From Stutzerimonas stutzeri (lineage in GTDB: Bacteria > Pseudomonadota > Gammaproteobacteria > Pseudomonadales > Pseudomonadaceae), in contig NZ_JAMOHZ010000009.1 of assembly GCF_024448715.1 (NCBI RefSeq), forward strand, positions 62,001-126,000: DNA of 64,000 nucleotides, in the 5' to 3' direction. Of the stretch, positions 47,905-56,775 are shown piece after piece. The number at the start of each line of letters is the position of its first letter. The first letter of the stretch is position 1. The notes under the pieces are model-generated. The model had not been told where the DNA came from. It saw nothing but the letters and a program-made list of their open reading frames with translations, and did no database searches. Position numbers and translations under genes: made by a program.

Positions 47905-49020
47905 ATGACCACCCTCACCACCACGCCGCGTGCCGACGACTACCACATGCCTGCCGAATGGGCGCTGCACAGCCAGACCTGGATGGTCTGGCCGCAGCGT
48001 CCGGACAACTGGCGCGACCAGGGCACGTCGGCACAGGCAGCGTTTACCGCAGTCGCCAAGGCCATCGCCCGCTTCGAGCCGGTCACGGTGTGTGCTGCGG
48101 CCGAGCAATACCAGACGGCACGGGCGCAGCTGGACGATCCACGCATTCGTGTGGTGGAAATCAGCACCGATGACGCCTGGGTGCGCGACACCGGACCGAC
48201 CTTCCTGATCAATGGCAAGGGCGGACTGCGCGGAGTCGATTGGACATTCAACGCCTGGGGCGGGCTGGAAGGCGGACTCTACAGCGAGTGGCAGCGCGAC
48301 GACGAGGTTGCGCAAAAGATCCTCGAGATCGAGCGCTGCGACCGCTACCGCACCGAAGGCTTCGTGCTCGAAGGCGGCTCGATTCATGTCGACGGCGAAG
48401 GCACGCTGATCACCACCGAAGAGTGCCTGCTCAACCGCAACCGCAATCCGCATCTCTCCCGCGAACAGATCGAAGCGGTTCTTGCCGATTACCTGGCGAT
48501 CGACAAGGTGATCTGGCTGCCGCACGGCCTGTACAACGATGAGACCGATGGCCACGTCGATAACTTCTGCTGTTTCGTGCGCCCCGGTGAAGTACTGCTG
48601 GCCTGGACCGATGATCGGGACAACCCCAACTACGAACGCTGCCAGGCGGCCATGCAGGTGCTTGAACAGGCACGTGACGCCTGGGACCGGCAGTTAACCG
48701 TGCACAAAATGCCGATTCCTGGACCGCTTCACGCCACCGAAGAAGAATGCGCTGGCGTGGTTCCGTTGATTGGTAGCCAACCGCGCGATCCATCGATCCG
48801 CCTGGCCGGCAGCTATGTCAATTTCCTGATCGTCAATGGCGGCATCATCGCCCCTTCTTTCGGCGACCCGCTGGATACCGAAGCTGAAGCCATTCTTGCC
48901 AGACTGTTCCCGCAGCATCAGGTGGTGATGGTGCCCGGCCGAGAAATCCTGCTGGGTGGCGGCAATATCCATTGCATCACTCAGCAGCAGCCGATCGCGA
49001 CATTGACTCACAAGTGTTAA
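47905..49020 (+). CDS. aguA: Agmatine deiminase AguA
   Basis: 371 residues from the ATG at 47905; the frame is open upstream through the REP element, which is not coding. Guanidine-modifying fold of the agmatine deiminase family: [44 protein letters not shown], and the C-terminal catalytic Cys in [14 protein letters not shown]. It hydrolyses agmatine to N-carbamoylputrescine. A terminator follows. Confidence 0.95.
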   Translation: MTTLTTTPRADDYHMPAEWALHSQTWMVWPQRPDNWRDQGTSAQAAFTAVAKAIARFEPVTVCAAAEQYQTARAQLDDPRIRVVEISTDDAWVRDTGPTFLINGKGGLRGVDWTFNAWGGLEGGLYSEWQRDDEVAQKILEIERCDRYRTEGFVLEGGSIHVDGEGTLITTEECLLNRNRNPHLSREQIEAVLADYLAIDKVIWLPHGLYNDETDGHVDNFCCFVRPGEVLLAWTDDRDNPNYERCQAAMQVLEQARDAWDRQLTVHKMPIPGPLHATEEECAGVVPLIGSQPRDPSIRLAGSYVNFLIVNGGIIAPSFGDPLDTEAEAILARLFPQHQVVMVPGREILLGGGNIHCITQQQPIATLTHKC

Positions 49021-49040
49021 TTGCTCTCAGCCAAACAGAA

Positions 49041-49075
49041 ACCGCGGCGGGCCTCAGGCTCGCCGCGGTTTTTTG
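49041..49075. terminator. Rho-independent terminator after aguA
   Basis: ACCGCGGCG pairs with CGCCGCGGT around an 11-base loop, followed by TTTTTT. The A-rich left flank is short, so it mainly ends aguA but may also serve the convergent cyclase gene. Confidence 0.88.
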
Positions 49076-49091
49076 TAGGCCATGGATAGCG

Positions 49092-50090
49092 TCAGGCAAC
49101 AATCACCTGATTTTTGCCCAGACGCTTGGCGGTATACATCGCCGCGTCGGCGCGCGCAAAAAGTGAGCTGAGGTCTGGATCGCTGGCCCGGAGATAGGTC
49201 ACGCCGAGACTGACAGTGACGCCGAATCGCTGGCCATCTGGACTGGAGAAGACCAGACGCTGGATCTCCCGCTGCAAGCGTTCAGCGATCTGTTCGGCGA
49301 GGTCTGGCTGGCAGCCCGGCAAGAGCAGAGCGAACTCCTCGCCACCGATGCGCCCGAACAGATCACCCCGACGCAACACCGACGAGCCGCACTGGGCAAC
49401 GCGTTGCAGCACTTGGTCGCCCATCTGGTGACCGTGGGTATCGTTGATCCGCTTGAAGTCATCGATGTCCAGCAGCTGGAACGCCAGCGACGTGGCGTAC
49501 TGCCGGGCCAGATCGAATTCGCGCTGGGCGCATTCGAAGAAGTGTCGGCGGTTGCTGCTCTGGGTCAGCACATCGATGGTGGCCAGACGTTGCAGTTCGC
49601 CTTCGAGCTGCTTCTTTTCCGTGATGTCTTCGGCGATGCCGACGATGATCGGCCCGCGTGTACTGTCCGCGTTGCGTGCGATGAAACACTTGTCGCTGAG
49701 CCAACGCAGTTGCCCGTCAGCGCGAATGATGCGGTACTCGCGCTCCTCGACAGCGCCCTTGTCGAGCACGTCGAGCATGCTCTTCTGCGCGTATTCCAAG
49801 TCGTCCGGATAGATGCTGTTGCGCCATTCGCCGTAGTCCGACAGCAATAGCGCGGCGGAGCGGCCAAAAATCTGCTCGTAGGCAGGACTGACGTAAATCA
49901 TCTGCTGGGCTTGCCAATCGAAGGCCCAGAGCACCGCATTGACGGCGCCCATCAGCGTGCTGAAAAGCTGCTCGCGTTCGCTCAGACGATCGGCCTCGGC
50001 GCGAGCATGCATCAACGCCAAAAGGGTCTGCGCTTCGGTCGGGGGGACGATGCCACCCCTCGTTTCGCTTCGCTGCTTCACCAGATTCAT
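49092..50090 (-). CDS. PAS-GGDEF diguanylate cyclase
   Basis: 332 residues, cytoplasmic. A PAS domain (about 40-165: ILWAFDWQAQQMIYVSPAYEQIFG-type core) precedes a GGDEF domain with an intact active site GGEEF (about 249-253), preceded five residues earlier by an RxxD inhibitory site (RRGD). It should make c-di-GMP and be product-inhibited. It lies downstream of desA on the same strand with a 136-bp gap. Confidence 0.9.
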   Translation of the reverse strand: MNLVKQRSETRGGIVPPTEAQTLLALMHARAEADRLSEREQLFSTLMGAVNAVLWAFDWQAQQMIYVSPAYEQIFGRSAALLLSDYGEWRNSIYPDDLEYAQKSMLDVLDKGAVEEREYRIIRADGQLRWLSDKCFIARNADSTRGPIIVGIAEDITEKKQLEGELQRLATIDVLTQSSNRRHFFECAQREFDLARQYATSLAFQLLDIDDFKRINDTHGHQMGDQVLQRVAQCGSSVLRRGDLFGRIGGEEFALLLPGCQPDLAEQIAERLQREIQRLVFSSPDGQRFGVTVSLGVTYLRASDPDLSSLFARADAAMYTAKRLGKNQVIVA

Positions 50091-50226
50091 ACCTGCGTTC
50101 CAAAAGAGCGTCAGGCACTGGCGGAGACCCGCTTAGCTGTCGCTGACAACAAGATTGCAGTTCAGAGAGTGCCGGTTGAGCAAAGTTCCAGGCGGCGCGC
50201 CAGCCGATGGTCGCGCCGATAGAAGG

Positions 50227-51417
50227 TCACGCGTGGGCGGCGGCCGGCCTGAGCGAATAGGTTTTCAGGTGATCGGCGAATTCGCGCAGCGACTGGATAC
50301 CGCTGGCCTCGGCATCCTGCACCCACTGCTTGACCGCCGCGAGCATTTCGTGGCCGTTGGCGCTGGTGCGGGTCCAGATCTGCTGCAGCGCCAGACGATG
50401 CTCGTAAATCACTCGCAGCGATTGGCTCTGCTCGAGGATCACCGCGATGCGCGCGTGTTGCTCATGCTGCAAAAGGCTCGGTTCTCGCGCCAGCAGACGC
50501 TTGGCTCGGCGAAACTGATGACGTACCGACGCATCGGCGCGCTGCAATTCCAGGCGCACCAGAGGTTTGATCACCAGCTTGCGGTACTGCGCCATGATCT
50601 GGAAACGGTTGTTGAGAATCGCCATGGCGCTGTCCATGTCCAACTGAGGCTTGGGCGTGACGCGGTGCGCGATAGGTGCAATGCGATTCACCTTCGCCAG
50701 CCCGAACAGACTGAATAGCTTGATCCAGGCCCAACCCATGTCGAACTCCCACTTGCGCACGGACAACTTGGCTGAATTCGGGTAGGTGTGGTGATTGTTG
50801 TGCAGCTCTTCGCCACCTATAAGGATGCCCCAGGGCAACAGGTTGGTGGCCGCGTCGCGACACTCGAAGTTGCGATAGCCCACCGCGTGCCCCAACCCGT
50901 TGACCACGCCGGCGGCCCAGAACGGGATCCAGATCATCTGCACGGCCCAGACGGTCAGGCCGATAACGCCGAACAGCGCCAGGTCGAGACTCAGCATCAG
51001 CACGATGCCGAGATTGGGATAGCGCGAATAGAGGTTCCGCTCGATCCAGTCGTCCGGGCAGTTCTTGCCGTAGATGCGCAGGGTCTCAGGATTCTTCGAC
51101 TCTTCCTGATAGAGCTCGGCGCCTTTGCGCAGAACGGTCATCAGCCCCTTTTGTACCGGACTGTGCGGATCATCGGAGGTTTCGCACTTAGCGTGGTGCT
51201 TGCGGTGAATAGCAGTCCACTCGCGGGTGTTCATTGCCGTGGTCAGCCACAGCCAGAAACGGAAAAAGTGCTTGAGCCCAGTGTTCAGCTCGAGCGAGCG
51301 ATGTGCCGAATAACGGTGCAGATAAACGGTGACGGCGACGATGGTCACGTGCGTCATAAGCAAGGTGGCTGCAACCACCTGCCAGGCAGAAAGATCGAGA
51401 AAACCGGTGTACCACAT
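50227..51417 (-). CDS. desA: Acyl-lipid/acyl-CoA delta-9 desaturase
   Basis: 396 residues from the ATG at 51417 (MWYTGFLDLSAW). Integral membrane di-iron desaturase with the three histidine boxes HRYSAHR, HRKHH and HNNHH, plus membrane helices between. The C-terminal 120 residues are helical and extend beyond the core. By box spacing it fits the DesA delta-9 desaturases of pseudomonads, which put double bonds into membrane lipids under aerobic conditions. Confidence 0.88.
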   Translation of the reverse strand: MWYTGFLDLSAWQVVAATLLMTHVTIVAVTVYLHRYSAHRSLELNTGLKHFFRFWLWLTTAMNTREWTAIHRKHHAKCETSDDPHSPVQKGLMTVLRKGAELYQEESKNPETLRIYGKNCPDDWIERNLYSRYPNLGIVLMLSLDLALFGVIGLTVWAVQMIWIPFWAAGVVNGLGHAVGYRNFECRDAATNLLPWGILIGGEELHNNHHTYPNSAKLSVRKWEFDMGWAWIKLFSLFGLAKVNRIAPIAHRVTPKPQLDMDSAMAILNNRFQIMAQYRKLVIKPLVRLELQRADASVRHQFRRAKRLLAREPSLLQHEQHARIAVILEQSQSLRVIYEHRLALQQIWTRTSANGHEMLAAVKQWVQDAEASGIQSLREFADHLKTYSLRPAAAHA

Positions 51418-51757
51418 AGTGCTGCAGCCTCGCAGTGAAGGAACCATGGTCGGCAGATGCCAGCCAACGACATTATCTTCTCACGGCGGCGTATTGCCGC
51501 ACCCGCCCGTCGCACAAGAGTGGTTTGTCGACAGGTGCCACGGAACGCGCACCGGGCGGGTGAATGCAGCCGCACCTCGACTTGCCATGAGAATTATCGC
51601 CGGGGGGCAAAGTCGAACTTGGACGGCAAGCGTCGGCGTCCTGCCGCGACATATATCGGTGGGCTATTTTCATCGAACGCTACGTCAGCAGCCTAGCAAG
51701 CTGGCAAACTGCCCACTTTCGGCCGATTGATAACCCACCTGTCGACGGAGGCACCGC
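51418..51757. other. Divergent promoter region of desA and the regulatory/exopolysaccharide cluster
   Basis: 340 bp with no gene seen. It must hold the promoters of desA (minus) and of the nine-gene plus-strand cluster. GGAGG lies six bases before the first receiver gene. I see no convincing operator or sigma-54 site. Confidence 0.4.
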
Positions 51758-52144
51758 ATGATCGAGTTAAAACGGATTCTGCATGTCGAGGACGATCCGT
51801 CCATCCAGGCGGTTGTAAAAGTGGCGCTGGAGGCAGTCGGCGGTTACCAGGTGCTGTCCTGCTCGTCCGGCCAGCAGGCGCTGGAAGAAGTCGAACGATT
51901 CGTCCCACACTTCATCCTGCTCGATGTGATGATGCCCGGCATGGGCGGCACGGAAACCCTGACCAGGCTCAGCGAGCGGATCGATCTGACACAGGTGCCG
52001 GTGGCATTCATGACCGCGAAGGTCCAGCCCGTCGAAATCGAACACCTGCGTAACCTAGGCGCGCGTGATGTGATCGTCAAGCCGTTCGATCCGATGCGCC
52101 TGGCCGGTCAGATCCAGGCAATCTGGGAAGCCAGCCTACAATAG
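51758..52144 (+). CDS. Stand-alone response regulator receiver (CheY-like)
   Basis: 128 residues, a single receiver domain without output domain. Phospho-acceptor Asp about 56 (ILLDVMMPG), acidic pair in HVEDDPS, conserved Thr in MTAK and Lys in VKPF. First gene of the cluster. It is paralogous to the receiver at 54596-54982 (HVED.PSIQ, GG.QVLSC.SGQ.AL). A phosphate-shuttle role in a phosphorelay is inference. Confidence 0.88.
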   Translation: MIELKRILHVEDDPSIQAVVKVALEAVGGYQVLSCSSGQQALEEVERFVPHFILLDVMMPGMGGTETLTRLSERIDLTQVPVAFMTAKVQPVEIEHLRNLGARDVIVKPFDPMRLAGQIQAIWEASLQ

Positions 52145-52190
52145 GCGCGCCGGCAACCTGCCCCTTCACCCAGCGAGATAGGCTAGCCAG

Positions 52191-54599
52191 ATGGATTCAC
52201 AGAAAGCGATGCGGGCACCCTCCCCTCTGCCAACCCGCGAATTGTCCCGACTCGCTGCGCTGCTGCGTTACGAGATTCTCGATACCCCCGACGATTCCGC
52301 CTTCGACGATTTCACCCAACTCGCCTCGTACATCTGCGACACCCCTATCGCATTGATCTCGCTAGTCGATGACCGTCGCCAATGGTTCAAAAGCCGCCTC
52401 GGCCTGAACGTCAGCGAAACCCCGCGCGAGATCTCCTTTTGCACCCATGCCATCGAAGGCCAGGGCATCTTCGAGGTCACCGACGCGCAACAAGACCAAC
52501 GCTTCCACAACAATCCACTGGTGACCGGCGATCCGAGCATCCGCTTTTACGCTGGCGCCCCATTGACGACGCCGGATGGCTACAACCTCGGTACCCTCTG
52601 CGTGATCGACCGCCAGCCGCGTCAGCTCAGCGATGCGCAGCGCGAGGCGCTGGTACGTCTGAGCCGGCAGATCATGCGGCTCTTCGAAGAACGGCTGCAG
52701 GCGCACCGCTACGCCGAACAGGCGGCGCTGCAGCAGGCCCTGCTCAACAGCGCCGCGAGCGCCATGCTGGTCACCACAGCTGAAGGGCTGATCTCGGGCG
52801 TCAACCCGACCGCCGAGCGCCTGTTCGGCTACCCAGAGCAGATGGTGGTCGGCCATCCGCTGACCTCGGCTTTGTTTCCCCCAGAAGCGCTGGCCCGGCG
52901 CGCCGCCATTCTCAGCAACGAACTGGGCGAGACCATCGAGCCGGGATTCGCCGTGCTTATCGCGCCGCTGCTCGAAGGGCGGCGTGAAATGCGTGAATGG
53001 CGTCTGCTGCACCGAAACGGCGATAGCGTACCGGTGCTACTGAACGTCTCGGCGATCCATGACGAACGAGAACTGCTGCGCGGCTATATCGTCAGTGCCT
53101 ATGACCTGGCCCACCAGGAGCACCTGCAGCTGCGATTACAACAGATCGCAGCGCAGGTGCCGGGCTTGTTGTTCCAGTTCTGCTGGCGACCCGACGGCAA
53201 CAGCTCCTTTCCCTACCTCAGCGAAGGCGTCGAGGACATCTACGGCCTGAGCGCCGCCGAAATGGCACCGAGCATCGGGCCGATCTATACCCGGGTTCAT
53301 CTGGATGACCGAGAGCGCGTGCTGGCAAGTATCCGACATGCCGCCGCGACCCTGACGCCCTGGCATTTCGAGCACCGCATCGACCATCCGCGCAAAGGCC
53401 TTATTTGGGTCGAAGCGCGCGCGACGCCGATGCGCCAGGCCGATGGCTCCGTGCTCTGGCACGGCCTGGTGACCGACATTACCGAGCGCAAGGCCGAGCA
53501 GTTTGAGCTGGATAAGCAGCAGGAAATCAATCGGCGTCTGCTCGAAGCCTTGTCCGAGGCCGTTGTCGCCTGCGACGCGGAGGGCAATCTGACCCTGTTC
53601 AACAATACCGCTCGGCTCTGGCACGGCCTCGATGCGCAGCAGTTGTCGCCTGAACAGTGGCCGATCATTTATCACCTCTTCCATGCCGACGGGGTGACGC
53701 CGATGACGCTGGAAGAGGTCCCGCTGATGCGCGCCCTGCGCGGCGAGCACATCCGCAACGTCGAGATGACTATCGTGGTGGATGGTACGACACGGCATGT
53801 GTTGGCCAATGCCGATCCGATGTTTGCTTCCAATGGCCAGCAGAACGGCGCTGTGGTGGTGCTGCACGACATCACTGAACGCAAGCAGATCGAGATCTTG
53901 CAGCGCGACTTCGTCTCTACCGTCAGCCATGAGCTGCGCACTCCGTTGACCTCTATTACCGCCTCGCTGGGACTGATCTGCGGACAGGTGATGGGCGAAG
54001 TGCCTGAGCACCTGCAGGAGCTGCTGGATATCGCCCACCAGAACAGCAAACGCCTGAGTGTGCTGATTGACGACCTGCTGGATATCGACAAGCTCTACGC
54101 CGGCAAGATGCGCTTCGAGCTGGAGTTGCAGCCGCTGCAGCCGTTGCTGGAACAGGCGCTTCGCAGCAACCAGGGCTACGCCGATAGCTACGCTGTGACT
54201 ATCGAGCTAGGCGCGTGCCCTGCGGTCCTGATCAATGTCGATACGATGCGTCTGGAACAGGTATTGAGCAATCTACTCTCCAACGCATCTAAATTTTCAC
54301 CAGCCGGCCAAACCATCGAGCTGTGGAGCGAAGCGGTGGGCGATCGCCGAGTACGTGTAAGCGTTCGCGACAAAGGTCCGGGAATCACCGAGGCGTTCCG
54401 CGAGCGGATCTTCAGCAAGTTTGCGCAGGCGGACTCGTCGGATACTCGCCAGCAAGGCGGCACCGGCCTTGGCCTGGCCATCAGCAAGGAGTTGATCGAG
54501 CATATGGATGGACAGATCGGTTTCGATTCGACGCCTGGCGAAGGTGCCTGTTTTTGGTTCGAGCTGCCTTGCGAGCCCGCTGAAGAGCTGCATTCGTGA
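52191..54599 (+). CDS. GAF-PAS-PAS-PAS sensor histidine kinase
   Basis: 802 residues, no membrane helix, so cytoplasmic. Domains: GAF (about 25-165, LDTPDDSAFDDFTQLASYIC type), three PAS domains (about 180-300, 310-435, 440-565), HisKA with phospho-His about 580 (TVSHELRTPLTSI), HATPase with NLLSNASKFSP, DKGPGI and GTGLGLAISKELI. No receiver is fused; separate receivers lie on both sides. The last codons overlap the next receiver gene as GTGA. Confidence 0.9.
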   Translation: MDSQKAMRAPSPLPTRELSRLAALLRYEILDTPDDSAFDDFTQLASYICDTPIALISLVDDRRQWFKSRLGLNVSETPREISFCTHAIEGQGIFEVTDAQQDQRFHNNPLVTGDPSIRFYAGAPLTTPDGYNLGTLCVIDRQPRQLSDAQREALVRLSRQIMRLFEERLQAHRYAEQAALQQALLNSAASAMLVTTAEGLISGVNPTAERLFGYPEQMVVGHPLTSALFPPEALARRAAILSNELGETIEPGFAVLIAPLLEGRREMREWRLLHRNGDSVPVLLNVSAIHDERELLRGYIVSAYDLAHQEHLQLRLQQIAAQVPGLLFQFCWRPDGNSSFPYLSEGVEDIYGLSAAEMAPSIGPIYTRVHLDDRERVLASIRHAAATLTPWHFEHRIDHPRKGLIWVEARATPMRQADGSVLWHGLVTDITERKAEQFELDKQQEINRRLLEALSEAVVACDAEGNLTLFNNTARLWHGLDAQQLSPEQWPIIYHLFHADGVTPMTLEEVPLMRALRGEHIRNVEMTIVVDGTTRHVLANADPMFASNGQQNGAVVVLHDITERKQIEILQRDFVSTVSHELRTPLTSITASLGLICGQVMGEVPEHLQELLDIAHQNSKRLSVLIDDLLDIDKLYAGKMRFELELQPLQPLLEQALRSNQGYADSYAVTIELGACPAVLINVDTMRLEQVLSNLLSNASKFSPAGQTIELWSEAVGDRRVRVSVRDKGPGITEAFRERIFSKFAQADSSDTRQQGGTGLGLAISKELIEHMDGQIGFDSTPGEGACFWFELPCEPAEELHS

Positions 54600-54982
54600 G
54601 ACCGTTGCAGCGCATCCTGCATGTCGAGGATGTGCCATCGATTCAGGTGGTGACCCGTATTGCCCTGGAAAAGCTCGGCGGCTTTCAGGTGCTCAGCTGC
54701 GCCTCTGGCCAGGATGCGCTGGGCCAGGCCCAGCAATTCGTCCCAGACATGATCCTGCTGGACGTGATGCTGCCGCAGATGAGCGGCCTGGAACTGCTGC
54801 GTCAGCTCGCGCTGCAGATTGATCTCCCCCAGACGCCGGTAGTACTGCTGACAGGGCAGCAGGAGCCCGCCGACCTAGCCGAACTGAAACGACTTGGCGT
54901 GCGAAGCCTGCTGCAAAAACCCTTCGATCCCTTGCAACTGGCGGCACAGTTGAACGAGATATGGGAAGCCGAGCATGACTAA
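54596..54982 (+). CDS. Stand-alone response regulator receiver (CheY-like), second copy
   Basis: 128 residues starting with GTG in a GTGA overlap with the kinase gene. Receiver with phospho-acceptor Asp about 56 (ILLDVMLPQMSG) and Lys in LQKPF. Strongly related to the receiver at 51758-52144, implying duplication. Its end overlaps the next gene by eight bases. Confidence 0.88.
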   Translation: MRPLQRILHVEDVPSIQVVTRIALEKLGGFQVLSCASGQDALGQAQQFVPDMILLDVMLPQMSGLELLRQLALQIDLPQTPVVLLTGQQEPADLAELKRLGVRSLLQKPFDPLQLAAQLNEIWEAEHD

Positions 54983-56612
54983 TGGCAGCGGAGACGCGCT
55001 GCAGAGCCAGCTGCAAGCATTAACCGAGAAATTTGCCGAGCGGCTGCAGCAGGAGCTTCCTGAACTCGAACAGGTCGCCGAGCAACTGCAGCACACCCGT
55101 GAACGCGAGAAGCGCCGGGCGCTAGTGCTCGACGTCCGCGAGCGGTTGCATCGCCTGGCCGGTACGGCCGGCACCTTCGGTTTCACCACGCTCGGCCAGC
55201 AGTCGCGATTGCTTGAACAGCGGGCCGACCACTGGCTGGACGCGGCCAAGCCCAGCGGCCAGGCGCTCACCGCGCTGGTCCGGGCGACCCACCAACTGGT
55301 GGCCGAAGCGCTGGCCGGCGCTCCTGATAGCGCCTTGGTCGGGCAACCCGACGAACATGAAAAACTGCACGCCGGTTGCCGCGTCTATTTGCTTGAGAGC
55401 GACCTCGATGCCGGGCAGGAAATGTGTCAAACCCTGAGTAACTTTGGCTATGACGTGCTGCGGTTTCCGGATATTGCGTTGCTGCAAACGGCCCTCGACG
55501 GGCAGATGCCGGACGCACTGATCATCAGCCAGCACGACGGTGAGTTGGCCGCGGTGAGCGCACTTCAGCAGCGGTTGGAAACACCCTTGCCGCTGCTGGT
55601 GATCAACCATCGCATCGATTTCGACAGCCAGCTGGCGGCGGTTCGCGCCGGCGCGCAAGGCTACTTCACCCGGCCGGTGAACATTACTCAGCTGGAAAGC
55701 AGCCTCGAGCACTGCCTCAACCGTCAATTGAGCGAGCCGTACCGAATTCTGATCATCGATGACGATGCCGACCTCGCGGCGCGTTATAGCTTGGTGCTGC
55801 GCAATTCACAGATGCTGGTGGAGACCTTGAGCGACCCCAGCACGCTATTCGAGGTCATGCATGCGTTCAACCCGGAAGTACTGCTACTCGACGTGAATAT
55901 GCCCGGCTGCTCTGGCCCGGAGCTGGCGCAGATGATCCGCCTGAACGACGAGTGGCTGCGGGTGACGATCATCTACTTGTCTGCCGAAACTGACATCAAC
56001 CGGCAGATGGCCGCCTTGCTGAAGGCTGGCGACGATTTCATTACCAAACCCATCAGCGACAACGCGCTGATCGCCGCGGTGTTTTCCCATGCCCAGCGCG
56101 CGAGATCGCTGAGCACGGCGCTGTCGCGCGACAGCCTGACCGGATTGCTCAAACATGCCGATATCAAGGAGCAGGTAGCGCTGGAGGTGGAACGCTCGCT
56201 GCGCAACGGCAAGCCAGCAAGCGTGGTGATGGTCGATCTCGATCATTTCAAGCAGGTCAACGACCAGTACGGTCATGCCGCCGGCGATAACGTGATTCGC
56301 TCGCTGGCCAATCTGATGCACCAACGGTTGCGCCGGATCGACAGCCTCGGCCGCTACGGCGGCGAAGAGTTCGTGGCGGTATTGCCCGATTGCACCACCG
56401 AGCAAGCCTGGCAGATTTTCGACGAAATCCGTCAGCGCTTCTCGGCGTTGCGTTTCCATACGGGGACGCGAACCTTCAGCGTGTCACTGAGTGCCGGTAT
56501 CAGCGAGACTGACAGCCACTCCAAGCCCAGTGATCTGCTAGAGCGCGCCGACCAAGCCCTTTACGTCGCCAAGCGCGAGGGCCGTAATCAAGTACAAGTC
56601 GCAGAACACTGA
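54975..56612 (+). CDS. Hpt-REC-REC-GGDEF protein (phosphorelay-linked diguanylate cyclase)
   Basis: 545 residues, cytoplasmic. An N-terminal Hpt-like helical domain has the His in LHRLAGTAGTFG (about 59). A first receiver (about 135-250) is degenerate: Ser replaces the phospho-acceptor (LIISQHD) and Arg the conserved Lys (TRPV). A second receiver (about 256-375) is canonical with Asp about 306 (LLDVNMPGCSG) and TKPI. The GGDEF domain has GGEEF (about 462) and an RxxD site (RRID) five residues before. It can therefore accept phosphate at Hpt and receiver and make c-di-GMP. Confidence 0.9.
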   Translation: MTNGSGDALQSQLQALTEKFAERLQQELPELEQVAEQLQHTREREKRRALVLDVRERLHRLAGTAGTFGFTTLGQQSRLLEQRADHWLDAAKPSGQALTALVRATHQLVAEALAGAPDSALVGQPDEHEKLHAGCRVYLLESDLDAGQEMCQTLSNFGYDVLRFPDIALLQTALDGQMPDALIISQHDGELAAVSALQQRLETPLPLLVINHRIDFDSQLAAVRAGAQGYFTRPVNITQLESSLEHCLNRQLSEPYRILIIDDDADLAARYSLVLRNSQMLVETLSDPSTLFEVMHAFNPEVLLLDVNMPGCSGPELAQMIRLNDEWLRVTIIYLSAETDINRQMAALLKAGDDFITKPISDNALIAAVFSHAQRARSLSTALSRDSLTGLLKHADIKEQVALEVERSLRNGKPASVVMVDLDHFKQVNDQYGHAAGDNVIRSLANLMHQRLRRIDSLGRYGGEEFVAVLPDCTTEQAWQIFDEIRQRFSALRFHTGTRTFSVSLSAGISETDSHSKPSDLLERADQALYVAKREGRNQVQVAEH

Positions 56613-56775
56613 TCGCTTCGCCAGCCTAGAACCAGCGAACCGCTGCGACATTGCCGAGTCCAACTGCTTTAGATCCAGCGGTCACGAACAGTGACCTGCC
56701 AAGCAACGTTGGACGCCGAGCGACGGACTGCGCCTGCAGCCTGCGCACTCATCTGCCGGCGAAAGGAGCTCCGGT

